DNA from: JAHWKI01 sp035513575
GTDB taxonomy: Bacteria > Gemmatimonadota > Gemmatimonadetes > Longimicrobiales > RSA9
Reading direction: 5' to 3'
Assembly: GCA_035513575.1 (NCBI GenBank)
Contig: DATKBW010000157.1
Location: 1-64,000 of the forward strand
Length of the DNA: 64,000 nt
The notes under the pieces were generated by a model that was not told the origin of the DNA, did not search any database, and saw only the letters and a list, made by a program, of their open reading frames with translations. Of the stretch, positions 31,962 to 40,315 are shown in pieces (the first letter of the stretch is position 1; the number at the start of each line of letters is the position of its first letter). A program made the position numbers and the translations under genes.

Positions 31962-32645
31962 TCAGGGGAGGGAGGTGCGTTCGGCGACGAAGCTGTCGTC
32001 GGGGATCTCGAGGCGGAGGACACGGCCCTGGTCGTCGACCCAGATGATGCGGCGGCTGAGGCCAGCGGGTTCGACGACGATGCGGTGGGCCGAGACCTGG
32101 CTGCCTGCGACGCGCAGGGTCTCGGTGCCGGCGGCGGTGACGGTAGCGGAGATCTGGCGGCTCTGGCGGGGGATGATGACAGGGACGCGGCCGCCCTGTG
32201 CGGCGACGCCGGCGAGGAAGTAGTACTGGTGTGCGACGCCGTCATCGAGGATGATGGCGCCCTCGCTGGCGATGTACTCGCGCATGGTCTCGCCCGAGGT
32301 GGAGACGATGGTGGCGCGGAAGCGATTTCCGGCGGCCTGGCCGCGGATGCTTTGCTTCTCGGGACCGGTGACCTCAATCTGGTACGCGGATGGCCGGAGT
32401 CCCGGGCCCTCGATCTGGAGGAGGGCGCGGGTCTGCTCGCCCGAGTCGAGGGCGATGCGTCCCTGTGCCACGTGGGTGGTGGCGTCGCCGGTTCCGCTGC
32501 GGCGGATGGCGAAGGTCTCGGTGCCGACGGGAGTGCCGCGGATGGAGAGACGGAACGACCCCTCATCGATGACCGTGGTCTGCGCCGCGGCGGGGGCGGC
32601 GGCCAGGGTGGCCAGGGCGAGCATGGCGGAAATACGAGCGATCAT
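31962..32645 (-). CDS. secreted beta-rich protein of unknown function
   Basis: A 227-residue protein with a clear signal peptide ending AAAQ (about residue 22). The mature part is beta-rich and begins 'TTVIDEGSFRLSIRGTPVG', with 'GTETFAIRR', and ends 'RVLRLEIPDDSFVAERTSLP' (part). The pattern resembles periplasmic DUF3108/DUF6134-type proteins, but I cannot be sure. It lies between the efflux operon and a creatininase-family gene, with 74 nt to the latter. Confidence 0.7.
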   Translation of the reverse strand: MIARISAMLALATLAAAPAAAQTTVIDEGSFRLSIRGTPVGTETFAIRRSGTGDATTHVAQGRIALDSGEQTRALLQIEGPGLRPSAYQIEVTGPEKQSIRGQAAGNRFRATIVSTSGETMREYIASEGAIILDDGVAHQYYFLAGVAAQGGRVPVIIPRQSRQISATVTAAGTETLRVAGSQVSAHRIVVEPAGLSRRIIWVDDQGRVLRLEIPDDSFVAERTSLP

Positions 32646-32719
32646 GCGGTTCTCCGTTCTGTGTCCGGTTGAGTACCCCGTGGGCCGCGCGGGGTTCGAG
32701 TTCGGGGTGAGGGATGAGC

Positions 32720-33463
32720 TCAGAGGGTGTCGGTATCCTCGTCGGGTCGGACGAAGACGGCGCGGCGGATGCCCTCGAGGATGCGGCGATAGATGCGCTG
32801 GCCCTTCTCCGCCGTGGCGAGGGTGGGGCGGCCGACGCAGCCGGAGCCACCGGGTGGTGGGGCGGGCATTCCACCGCGCATGTAGCGGCGGAACTCGTCG
32901 GGGGCGAGCTGGAAGTCGCGTGCGCGGTCCATGCGCACGAGGTCGGGGTAGAGGTGGAGCATGAGGGAGGTTTCCGCTTCGCCGGCATGCTCCGCGGTTT
33001 CCTGCCCTTCGAGGAGGTCGTGGATCGGGACGTCCCAGACGTCGATGACCCGGACGCGGGCCCCGGTGGTGACGAGGGATGCGAGGGCCTCGAGGTGGGG
33101 ATCGTGGCGGTGCGCGGTGACGAGGATGAATTCGGTGACGCCGTGGCCTTCCCAGGCGTCGAGGAGCTCGTTGAGGGCCCGGTGAAGGGTCTTCCTGCCG
33201 AGGGAAGCGGTGCCGGCATAGGCGCGCTCGGTCCGGACGTTGACGCCGAAATGGAACGTGGGGGCGCGGAGGACGCCGAACTCCCGTGAGAGGTCGAGGC
33301 AGAAGCGGCGGCCGATGAGGACGTTGCTGCCGAGGGGGAGGTGGGCGCCGTGCTGTTCGAGGGCGCCCACGGGGATGAGGAGCCGCGGGTCGCGTGCGAG
33401 GTGCGCGGCGACGTCGATCCAGCTGAGCTCATCGAGAGCGAGGGGCGTGGACTCATCGGTCAT
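32720..33463 (-). CDS. creatininase-family amidohydrolase with altered metal site
   Basis: A 247-residue protein of the creatininase/MftE/ArfB family. 'LIPVGALEQHGAHLPLGSN' matches the family opening, giving the Glu and His metal ligands, but the usual Asp of LPLxTD is Asn. The 'GHGGN' motif reads 'TAHRHDPH'. The later acidic ligand is kept in 'AGEAETSLML'. Family members hydrolyse cyclic or linear amides in the cytosol. The substrate is unknown and activity is uncertain because of these changes. It is divergent from the ntrY-like gene with 12 nt between starts. Confidence 0.8.
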   Translation of the reverse strand: MTDESTPLALDELSWIDVAAHLARDPRLLIPVGALEQHGAHLPLGSNVLIGRRFCLDLSREFGVLRAPTFHFGVNVRTERAYAGTASLGRKTLHRALNELLDAWEGHGVTEFILVTAHRHDPHLEALASLVTTGARVRVIDVWDVPIHDLLEGQETAEHAGEAETSLMLHLYPDLVRMDRARDFQLAPDEFRRYMRGGMPAPPPGGSGCVGRPTLATAEKGQRIYRRILEGIRRAVFVRPDEDTDTL

Positions 33464-33465
33464 GG

Positions 33466-33471
33466 TATCAT
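33466..33471 (+). promoter_or_regulatory. putative -10 element abutting the ntrY-like start
   Basis: TATCAT ends 4 nt before GTG 33476, in the 12-nt gap between divergent starts. The position suggests a leaderless or near-leaderless message. No -35 match is seen. Confidence 0.3.
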
Positions 33472-33475
33472 CCCG

Positions 33476-36400
33476 GTGCAGGAGGCGGACCTGACGCGCG
33501 CGGCGACTCGGCTGCGCCTGTCTGTGGGGCTGGCGTATGCGACGCTCCTGCTGCTCCTGCTGTGGAGCCGCAGCCTCGCGCCACTGGCCCTGCTGGCGGC
33601 CACGGCCGCGCTCGGGGCGGCGGTGTGGTGGGCGCTGCGGGCGGACCGTCGCGATCTGCGGCGCACGCCGCTCGCGGTCGGGCTCGCGCTTCTGGCCCTG
33701 GCGCTTCTCTCCGCCACCGCCACGACGATCCGTCTCGAGGCCGCTGCGCGCAACTGGGAGAGGGTGACGACGGCGCGCAGCGAGGCGCTGACGGGGCGTC
33801 TGGCGAACCGGGTGGAAGGGGCGCTGGCGCGCGCGGATGCAGCGGCGCGGCAGGCCGCTTCGGCGCGGGACGCGGCGCTGTTCGACACGCTGGCGGCGAT
33901 CCGGGATCGGACGCGGGTGGAAGCCGTCGTGGTGGTGAACGCGTCGGATGAGCCGGTGGCGTGGGCCGGGGACCACCGGGGCCGCCTCCCGCCGGCCGTC
34001 CTCGCGCTGGATTCGGGGACGGTCTACCCCGGCGGTCCCCTGTTCGGCTACCTGTATCGGGTGGCGGAATCGCGGGGCGGGCGTCGGGCGGTATCGGCGG
34101 TGCTGCTCCAGTCGGGCCCGCCGCTGCGGCGGGACACGGACGCGCTGGCGGAGCGGTTCCGGGCGGTGACGGGCGAGAGGCCGCGGTTCATGGCGCCCGG
34201 GGAACCGTCCGGAGACTGGGCGCTCCGCGTCGGCGGCCGGGAGATCGTGACGGCGCGCCTGGCGCCCCTGAGCCAGGGCGAGTGGCGGGGTCGCGTCGCG
34301 CGCACGGGCCGCCGCTTGGTGTTCTTCCTCGGTCTCGTGGCGCTGTCGCTCCTGGCGGTGACGTGGATGCGGACGCTCCGGGACCGCACCGGTCCGGCGG
34401 GGCTGGCGCCGATCGGCGCGCTGAGCCTCATGCTGATGGCGGCCCCCCTCGGCCGGACGCTCGGCCTGGAGCGTCTCTTCTCCCCGGCGGTGTTCGTCCT
34501 GCCGATCCCGGGCGATTTCGTGATCGAGGGCGTGATCGTGGTCCTCCTCCCGCTGGCGGCGGTGGTGTCCACGCTGCGGCGCTCCGCGGTCAGTCCGAAG
34601 GAGCTGTGGCTGCGGCTGGCGATCGGCGGCGCGCTGGTGGGGGGCGGGTTCGCGGTGCTCAGCGGGATCCTGAGCGCCAGCGCCGGGGCGCCACTGCTGA
34701 CGGGCGGGGGGTACCTCTGGTACGTGCTCCAGCCCACGTCCGTGGTGCTGCTGACCATTCTCGCGGTGCTGCTGATGCCTCGCAGCGCCCCGGACGAGGA
34801 TGTCCGGCGCCCGCTCCTGTACGGCGCCGCGGCCATCGCGGCGTCGGTGGTGCTGGCGCTGGCGGTGGCCGCGTCATGGCAGCCGCCTTCGCCGGTGCCC
34901 ACGCCGCTGCTGTTCGCGTGGTCGATTCCCTTCGTGCTCGGTGCCCGCGCCGTGGCCGGGTACGACGGGCGAGCGGACCGGCTGATCCGCTGGCTGGCGG
35001 CGGGTTGGCTGGCGTCCTCGGCGGTCATCCCGCACCTGTGGCTCACCAGCCAGGAGTCGCGGCTGCGGCAGGCGGAAGCGGAGGTCGAGTCCTTCGGCGT
35101 ACGGGGCGACCCCTACCTCAGCTACCTGCTGGTTCGATTCACGGACGCGCTGTCCGGCGCCGCCGCGAGGGGGGAGCAGGGCGTGGAGCTGTTGTATGAC
35201 GCCTGGGTCTCCAGCGGACTCGCGGGAGAGCCGTATCCGCTGGAGCTGTCGGCGTGGGACTCGACCACCACGCGCGTGGCCCACCTGCCGCTCGGCGTGC
35301 GCGTCGAACCGGACGGCCTCGCCGCCGCCGGGTTGCGGAGCACGGTCCTGTCGGCGGTAGCGACCGGACAGCCCCGCAACGAGCCGGCGGAAGGGGGCGG
35401 CGTCAGCCGGGTCCTGGCGGTCCCGCTTTCGGGGGGGCGCGTCGTCACGGTCGCGGTGGCCCCGCGGGTAAGCCTCCGGCCGACCTCCGCGCTGGCGGCC
35501 TTCGTGGAAGGCGAGCCGCGGCAGGACGCGGTGCTGGAGCTGATCCCCACGCCCGGCGCAGGGACGCTGAAGGAGGGGGTGGTTCGCTGGCAGAGGACGG
35601 AGGAGGGTTGGCGGAGCGAGACGCTGCTGCGGGAAGGGCGGGACCTCTATCACGGTCACCTGTCGATCCGGATGCCGCCGCCGGGGGTCCGCCTGGCGCG
35701 CGGGATGCTGCTGATGGCGGGGAACCTCCTCCTCCTCACGCTGCTCTGGCTGCTCGGCCGTCTTGCGCGCGGGGACCCGCCGTCGCCGCCGGGCGGATGG
35801 CTGGGCTGGCTGGCGGGATTCCGGGCGCGCCTCATCGCATCCCTCTTCGCGTTCTTCCTCATGCCGACGGCGGTGTTCGGCTGGGCGGCCTACGAGGCGC
35901 TCTCGGAGGAGGTGACGCGTGCGGCCCGGCAGGTTGCGGAGCGGGCGGTCGTGCAGGCCTCGTCGGTCCTTCCCCAGCTGGGTCTCGATGAAGCGGCGCG
36001 CCGGATCGGGGAGGACCTGCTGTATTACGAGGGCGGCGCGCTGAGAGCGTCCTCGTTCCCGGAGGCCGTGGAGCTGGGACTCTACACGGCCTGGCTGCCG
36101 CCCGGGATCTTCCGCCGCATGCGGGCGGGGGAAGCGCTGGAAGCGACGGAGATGGGCGAGCTGGCGGGGCGATCCTATCTCGTGGCCTACCGGCGGCTCC
36201 AGAGCGCCCGGGAGGCGGTGGCGGTGCCGGTCTGGCTCGCGGCGCGGGATGTCGCCGTACGGCAGCGGGAGTTCGCCCACCTCGCGCTGTTCGGCGCGCT
36301 GGTGGGGGCGGTGCTCTCGCTCACGCTGTCCATCGCCGTGGGCCGTGCGCTGGCGCGGCCGATCGGCGAGCTTCGGCGGGCGGCTTCGGCGGTGGGGCGG

Positions 36401-37258
36401 GGACACCTGCGGGTGCGGCTGCCGGAGCAGCGCCCGGACGAGTTCGGCGATCTGTTCACCTCCTTCAACCGCATGACCCGGCGGCTCCGCCGCGCGCGGG
36501 CTCAGGAGCTGCGTACGGCGCGGATCCTGGCGTGGGGCGAGATGGCGCGACAGGTCGCCCACGAGATCAAGAATCCCCTGACACCGATCAAGCTGTCGGT
36601 TCAGCACCTGCGGCGTGCGTACCAGGATCGGCGCGAGGACTTCGAGCCGATCCTGGACCGGAACGTCGAGCAGATCCTGGTGGAGATCGAGCGGCTGACG
36701 GAGATCGCACGGGCGTTCTCGCGCTATGGCGCGCCCGAAGAGATCGCGGGGGCCACGGAGGGCGTGGACCTGGCGACGGTCGCGCGGGATGTCCTGACGC
36801 TGTACAGCGCACCCGACCGGAACGTCTCGTACCGTCTGCGCGTGGAGTGCATGGACTGCCGGGCCCGGGTGCGCGGCTCGGAATTGCGGGAGGTGCTGGT
36901 CAACCTGCTGGAGAACGCCCGGGCGGCGGTCGGCGAGTCCGGTCGGGTGGAAGTGGTGATCCGGGAGGAGGACGGGGACGAGGAGCGGCTGTCCCTCGAA
37001 GTGCGAGACGACGGCGAGGGGATCCCGCCGGATCAGCTGCCGCGGATCTTCGACCCGCACTTCTCCACACGCTCCTCGGGAACCGGCCTCGGCCTCGCCA
37101 TCGTCCGGCGGCTGGTGGAGAGCTGGGGCGGGGAGATCCGCGCAGACAGCGAGCTGGACGAGGGGACCGCGATCAGGCTGCTGCTGGAGAAAGAGCCGGC
37201 GCCGGCCCCCCGCAGGGAGACCGGCGCCGGAAAGGGCGGGGACCGGCCCTCAGGCTAG
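33476..37258 (+). CDS. giant NtrY-like membrane sensor histidine kinase
   Basis: About 1260 residues. The first 830 hold roughly 10-12 hydrophobic helices in blocks, separated by two presumed periplasmic regions (about 80-280 and 540-740). A HAMP domain follows the last helix (about 940-1010). The kinase core has phospho-acceptor His1029 in 'GEMARQVAHEIKNPLTPIK', N box 'VLVNLLENARAAV', G boxes 'DDGEGIPPDQ' and 'GTGLGLAIVRRL'. NtrY proteins usually have 700-800 residues, so this one is much larger. Its probable partner is the NtrC-type regulator at 54.0 kb. GTG 33476 is chosen because the frame upstream is antisense to the creatininase gene. Its TAG shares CTAG with the convergent protease gene. 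Confidence 0.88.
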   Translation: MQEADLTRAATRLRLSVGLAYATLLLLLLWSRSLAPLALLAATAALGAAVWWALRADRRDLRRTPLAVGLALLALALLSATATTIRLEAAARNWERVTTARSEALTGRLANRVEGALARADAAARQAASARDAALFDTLAAIRDRTRVEAVVVVNASDEPVAWAGDHRGRLPPAVLALDSGTVYPGGPLFGYLYRVAESRGGRRAVSAVLLQSGPPLRRDTDALAERFRAVTGERPRFMAPGEPSGDWALRVGGREIVTARLAPLSQGEWRGRVARTGRRLVFFLGLVALSLLAVTWMRTLRDRTGPAGLAPIGALSLMLMAAPLGRTLGLERLFSPAVFVLPIPGDFVIEGVIVVLLPLAAVVSTLRRSAVSPKELWLRLAIGGALVGGGFAVLSGILSASAGAPLLTGGGYLWYVLQPTSVVLLTILAVLLMPRSAPDEDVRRPLLYGAAAIAASVVLALAVAASWQPPSPVPTPLLFAWSIPFVLGARAVAGYDGRADRLIRWLAAGWLASSAVIPHLWLTSQESRLRQAEAEVESFGVRGDPYLSYLLVRFTDALSGAAARGEQGVELLYDAWVSSGLAGEPYPLELSAWDSTTTRVAHLPLGVRVEPDGLAAAGLRSTVLSAVATGQPRNEPAEGGGVSRVLAVPLSGGRVVTVAVAPRVSLRPTSALAAFVEGEPRQDAVLELIPTPGAGTLKEGVVRWQRTEEGWRSETLLREGRDLYHGHLSIRMPPPGVRLARGMLLMAGNLLLLTLLWLLGRLARGDPPSPPGGWLGWLAGFRARLIASLFAFFLMPTAVFGWAAYEALSEEVTRAARQVAERAVVQASSVLPQLGLDEAARRIGEDLLYYEGGALRASSFPEAVELGLYTAWLPPGIFRRMRAGEALEATEMGELAGRSYLVAYRRLQSAREAVAVPVWLAARDVAVRQREFAHLALFGALVGAVLSLTLSIAVGRALARPIGELRRAASAVGRGHLRVRLPEQRPDEFGDLFTSFNRMTRRLRRARAQELRTARILAWGEMARQVAHEIKNPLTPIKLSVQHLRRAYQDRREDFEPILDRNVEQILVEIERLTEIARAFSRYGAPEEIAGATEGVDLATVARDVLTLYSAPDRNVSYRLRVECMDCRARVRGSELREVLVNLLENARAAVGESGRVEVVIREEDGDEERLSLEVRDDGEGIPPDQLPRIFDPHFSTRSSGTGLGLAIVRRLVESWGGEIRADSELDEGTAIRLLLEKEPAPAPRRETGAGKGGDRPSG

Positions 37259-38736
37259 CGGACCCGGAAGCTGCGGACACCGACGTTCCCGGTGACCACG
37301 CTCCGGATCCTCAGCACCACGATATCGCCCGGATCGACGTCGGATACGGCGCGCTCGAGATCCCGGACGGACCGCACCGGCTGGCGATTGAACTCCAGAA
37401 TGACGTCGCCCTCCTGGAGCACACGGCCACCGGACCCGTTCGGATTGACGCGCGTCACCACCAGGCCATCTGTCCCGGGCTCGAGGCCGAGCTGACCGCG
37501 CAGCTGCGGCGTCAGCGGCGAGACGGTGAAGCCCAGGGTCTGCTCCGGGGTGGCAAGGGCGGCCGCGACCCGCCGGGGCTGCTCGGGACGGTCGAACTCG
37601 GCGAGGCGGATGGGGACCTGGATGCGGCGGCGGTCCCGCACGATCTCCAGCGTCACCCTGTCGCCCGGCTCCAGACGGGCCAGGCGTGTGGTGAGCTCGG
37701 TGCTGCTCTCGATCGCTTCGCCGTCGACGGCCACGACCACGTCCTCCGGTCGGATCCCCGCCTCTTGCGCAGGCCCGCCAGGGCTCACCTCGGTCACGTA
37801 GGCGCCGGCGATCCGGTCCAGCCCGTACAGCTCCGCCTGCGCCTCGCCCACATCCTGGATCAGGACGCCGATCCGCGGGCGCCGGACATACCCGTGCTCG
37901 ATCAGGTCCCGGGCCGCGCGCACCGCGATGGCCGATGGGACCGCGAAACCGTTCCCCGCGTAGTTGCCGGTGGGCGAGTAGATGGCGGTGTTCACGCCGA
38001 CCAGGCGGCCGAAGAGGTCCACGAGAGGCCCGCCAGAGTTCCCGCGATTGATGGCCGCATCGGTCTGGATGAACGCCTCGAGGCGGAGGTCGCTGTCGAT
38101 GATCCCGAGGCTGCGGCCCTTGGCGCTGACGATCCCGGCGGTCACGGTGAAGCCGAGGTCGAGCGGGTTGCCGAGGGCGAGCACCCAGTCGCCCACCTGG
38201 AGCCGATCGGAGTCACCGATCTCGAGGGGCGCGAACTCCTCGCCCCGCCGGGGCTCGATCTTCACCACCGCGATGTCCGTGTTCGGGTCGCGCCCGACCA
38301 CCTCCGCGCCGGAATAGACCCGGCCATCGGGGAAGCGGACATCGATCTCCGTGGCATCGGCCACCACGTGGTTGTTCGTGATGATGTGGCCGGCGCTGCT
38401 GAAGACGAACCCCGACCCGGTGCCGGTCTGGGGCACGCCCTGGCCCTGGTCGGGGGCGCCGAACGGGAAGGGGAAGGGGCTCTGACGCCCCCGGGATGGC
38501 CGTGCCGTGACATTGATCGTGACCACGCTGGGAAGCGCGCGGGCGGCGGCCGCCCGGAACGTGCCGGAGAGGGAAGCGGCGGTGCCGGTGTCGACCACGG
38601 CCGGGATGTCGCCGATCTGCTCGCGGAGCTCCCGGGACGTCCTCTCCTGCGCGAGGGCGTCGCCCCGTCCGCACCCTGCCAGCATGACGAGGGACGCCGC
38701 GACGATCCTGCGCACCGTGATGCCCTGCCCATCCAT
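37255..38736 (-). CDS. Do/HtrA-type periplasmic serine protease, lipoprotein form
   Basis: A 493-residue DegP/DegQ-type protease. Trypsin-like domain with His in 'IITNNHVVA', Asp in 'NTDIAVVKI' and Ser in 'NRGNSGGPLV'; then two PDZ domains (about 290-375 and 395-490). The leader ends LAGC, a lipobox, implying membrane anchoring rather than free periplasmic location. It would degrade or refold damaged envelope proteins. CGAGGAGGT is a strong ribosome binding site. The stop overlaps the kinase stop by 4 nt, tail to tail. Confidence 0.95.
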   Translation of the reverse strand: MDGQGITVRRIVAASLVMLAGCGRGDALAQERTSRELREQIGDIPAVVDTGTAASLSGTFRAAAARALPSVVTINVTARPSRGRQSPFPFPFGAPDQGQGVPQTGTGSGFVFSSAGHIITNNHVVADATEIDVRFPDGRVYSGAEVVGRDPNTDIAVVKIEPRRGEEFAPLEIGDSDRLQVGDWVLALGNPLDLGFTVTAGIVSAKGRSLGIIDSDLRLEAFIQTDAAINRGNSGGPLVDLFGRLVGVNTAIYSPTGNYAGNGFAVPSAIAVRAARDLIEHGYVRRPRIGVLIQDVGEAQAELYGLDRIAGAYVTEVSPGGPAQEAGIRPEDVVVAVDGEAIESSTELTTRLARLEPGDRVTLEIVRDRRRIQVPIRLAEFDRPEQPRRVAAALATPEQTLGFTVSPLTPQLRGQLGLEPGTDGLVVTRVNPNGSGGRVLQEGDVILEFNRQPVRSVRDLERAVSDVDPGDIVVLRIRSVVTGNVGVRSFRVR

Positions 38737-38998
38737 CAGATACCTCCTCGGTTTGACTCGATCCCGCCAGGCCGGAGCTCACTCCGCCGCAGGCGTCGTG
38801 CCGATCCCGCTCGACCCTCCATCCCATAGTTCGCCGATCGAGTCTCTTTGTTCCGCCGCGCGGCGGAAGCGTCATGGCGGTTCGATGACGGCGTCGCCCG
38901 CGACCGTTGCCCAACGAACCGCCTGCTCGGGGCGTCAGTATGATCGGACGAGGCCGGGACGGACGGCACGCCGGCGGCGGAACCACGGAAGGGATGGA
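38737..38998. other. 262-nt divergent intergenic region, protease / efflux operon 2
   Basis: No gene seen. It separates the Do-type protease (minus) from the second TolC operon (plus). It contains AT-leaning patches near 38820-38850, but no promoter pair I would defend. Confidence 0.4.
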
Positions 38999-40315
38999 AT
39001 GAGGACCAGATCAGGAGTCGTGGCCGTGCTGGCCGTGCTGGCTTTCGCGGTGGCGGTGCCGGCGGAGGGCCAGGAGGTTCCCCGTACGGAAGCGGTGGAT
39101 ACCGTTTCGCTGGAAGAAGCGGTGGCGCGGGCGCTGGACACGAGCCCCCAGGTCGTGCAGGCGGAGCGTGGGCTCGGATCGGCCGGGTTCGGGACGAAGC
39201 AGGCGTACGCCTCGCTCCTGCCGAACCTGTCGCTGTCCACGGGCGCATCCCTCTCGAGCTCCGACCGGTTCGATCAGACGACGGGGCTCTGGGTCTCGAA
39301 CCAGAGCGACAGCTACAACGCCGGCCTCTCCGCGAGCATGGACGTCTTCAGCGGCGGCCGCAACCTGGCGGCGGTGCGGAGCGCCCGGGCGACGGTGGAG
39401 GCCGCCGGGGCCACGTTGGTGACCCGGCGCTTCGCCGTGGCGCTGGAGGCGAAGCGCGCGTTCTTCGCGGTGCTGAGGGCGGAAGACCTGATCCGGCTGA
39501 ACCAGGAGCGGATCGCACAGGCCCGGGAGCAGCTCCAGGCGGCGGAGCGGCGGCTGCAGGCCGGTCGCGCCACGCGCTCCGACGCGCTCCGGGCGCAGCT
39601 CCAGCTGTCCAACGCCCGACAGGCGCTGCTGAACGCCGAAACCCAGCGTCGCACGGCGATGTACGCGCTGGGCCAGCTCGTGGGTGTGGCGGGCCCGGTC
39701 GCGGCGGCCCCGCCCGCCACGCTGGCCCCGGAAACGCTGGCGCTCACTCCGGCCGAAATGCGGGAGCTCGTGCGGGCGGCAGCACCGGCCGTGATCGCGT
39801 CGGACGCCACGCTGGGGGTCGCGGAAGCGGCCCTGTCGCAAGCCCGGGCGCAGTACTTCCCGTCCGTGGGCGTGAGCGGGGGGTACAACTGGTCGAACAC
39901 GGAATTCGGCCTGAACCAGGGGCGCACCAGCTGGAACACGCGCGTGAACCTCTCCTACCCGCTGTTCAACGGGCTGCAACGGGAGGTGTCCGTAGACCGG
40001 GCGCACGCGCAGCTGGAGGTCGCGGAGGCCGAGGCGGCGGAAGCGCGGCGCGCGGCGCTGGCCGGGCTCGAGCGTCTGATGGCGGCGCTCGAGCTCGCGG
40101 CGCTCGAGCTCGTGATCCTGGACGAGTCCGTGGCGGTGGCGGAGGAAGACTACCGCGTGCAGCGGGAGCGGTACGAGCACGGCGCGGCGACGATCCTGGA
40201 GCTGGTGTCGTCGCAGATCGCGCGCATGCAGGCCGAGCACGACCTGATCAACGCGCGGTACGATTACCAGATCGCCAAGGCGGAGCTGGAGTCGCTGCTG
40301 GGACGGGAGCTGTGA
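38999..40315 (+). CDS. TolC-family outer membrane channel (efflux operon 2)
   Basis: A 438-residue TolC-like protein: signal peptide ('VVAVLAVLAFAVAVPAEGQ'), then two helical repeats, with 'VSLEEAVARALDTSPQVVQA' (part) starting the first. 'YPLFNGLQREVSVDRAHAQ' and 'RYEHGAATILELVSSQ' are characteristic. It has clearly diverged from the TolC of operon 1. ATG 38999 follows GGAAGGGATGG. It overlaps the adaptor gene (40312-40315). Confidence 0.91.
   Translation: MRTRSGVVAVLAVLAFAVAVPAEGQEVPRTEAVDTVSLEEAVARALDTSPQVVQAERGLGSAGFGTKQAYASLLPNLSLSTGASLSSSDRFDQTTGLWVSNQSDSYNAGLSASMDVFSGGRNLAAVRSARATVEAAGATLVTRRFAVALEAKRAFFAVLRAEDLIRLNQERIAQAREQLQAAERRLQAGRATRSDALRAQLQLSNARQALLNAETQRRTAMYALGQLVGVAGPVAAAPPATLAPETLALTPAEMRELVRAAAPAVIASDATLGVAEAALSQARAQYFPSVGVSGGYNWSNTEFGLNQGRTSWNTRVNLSYPLFNGLQREVSVDRAHAQLEVAEAEAAEARRAALAGLERLMAALELAALELVILDESVAVAEEDYRVQRERYEHGAATILELVSSQIARMQAEHDLINARYDYQIAKAELESLLGREL

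Noticed and set aside
29881..32223. 780-codon plus-strand frame opposite TolC and adaptor
   Set aside because: Antisense to a well-supported efflux operon; repetitive Arg/Leu composition.
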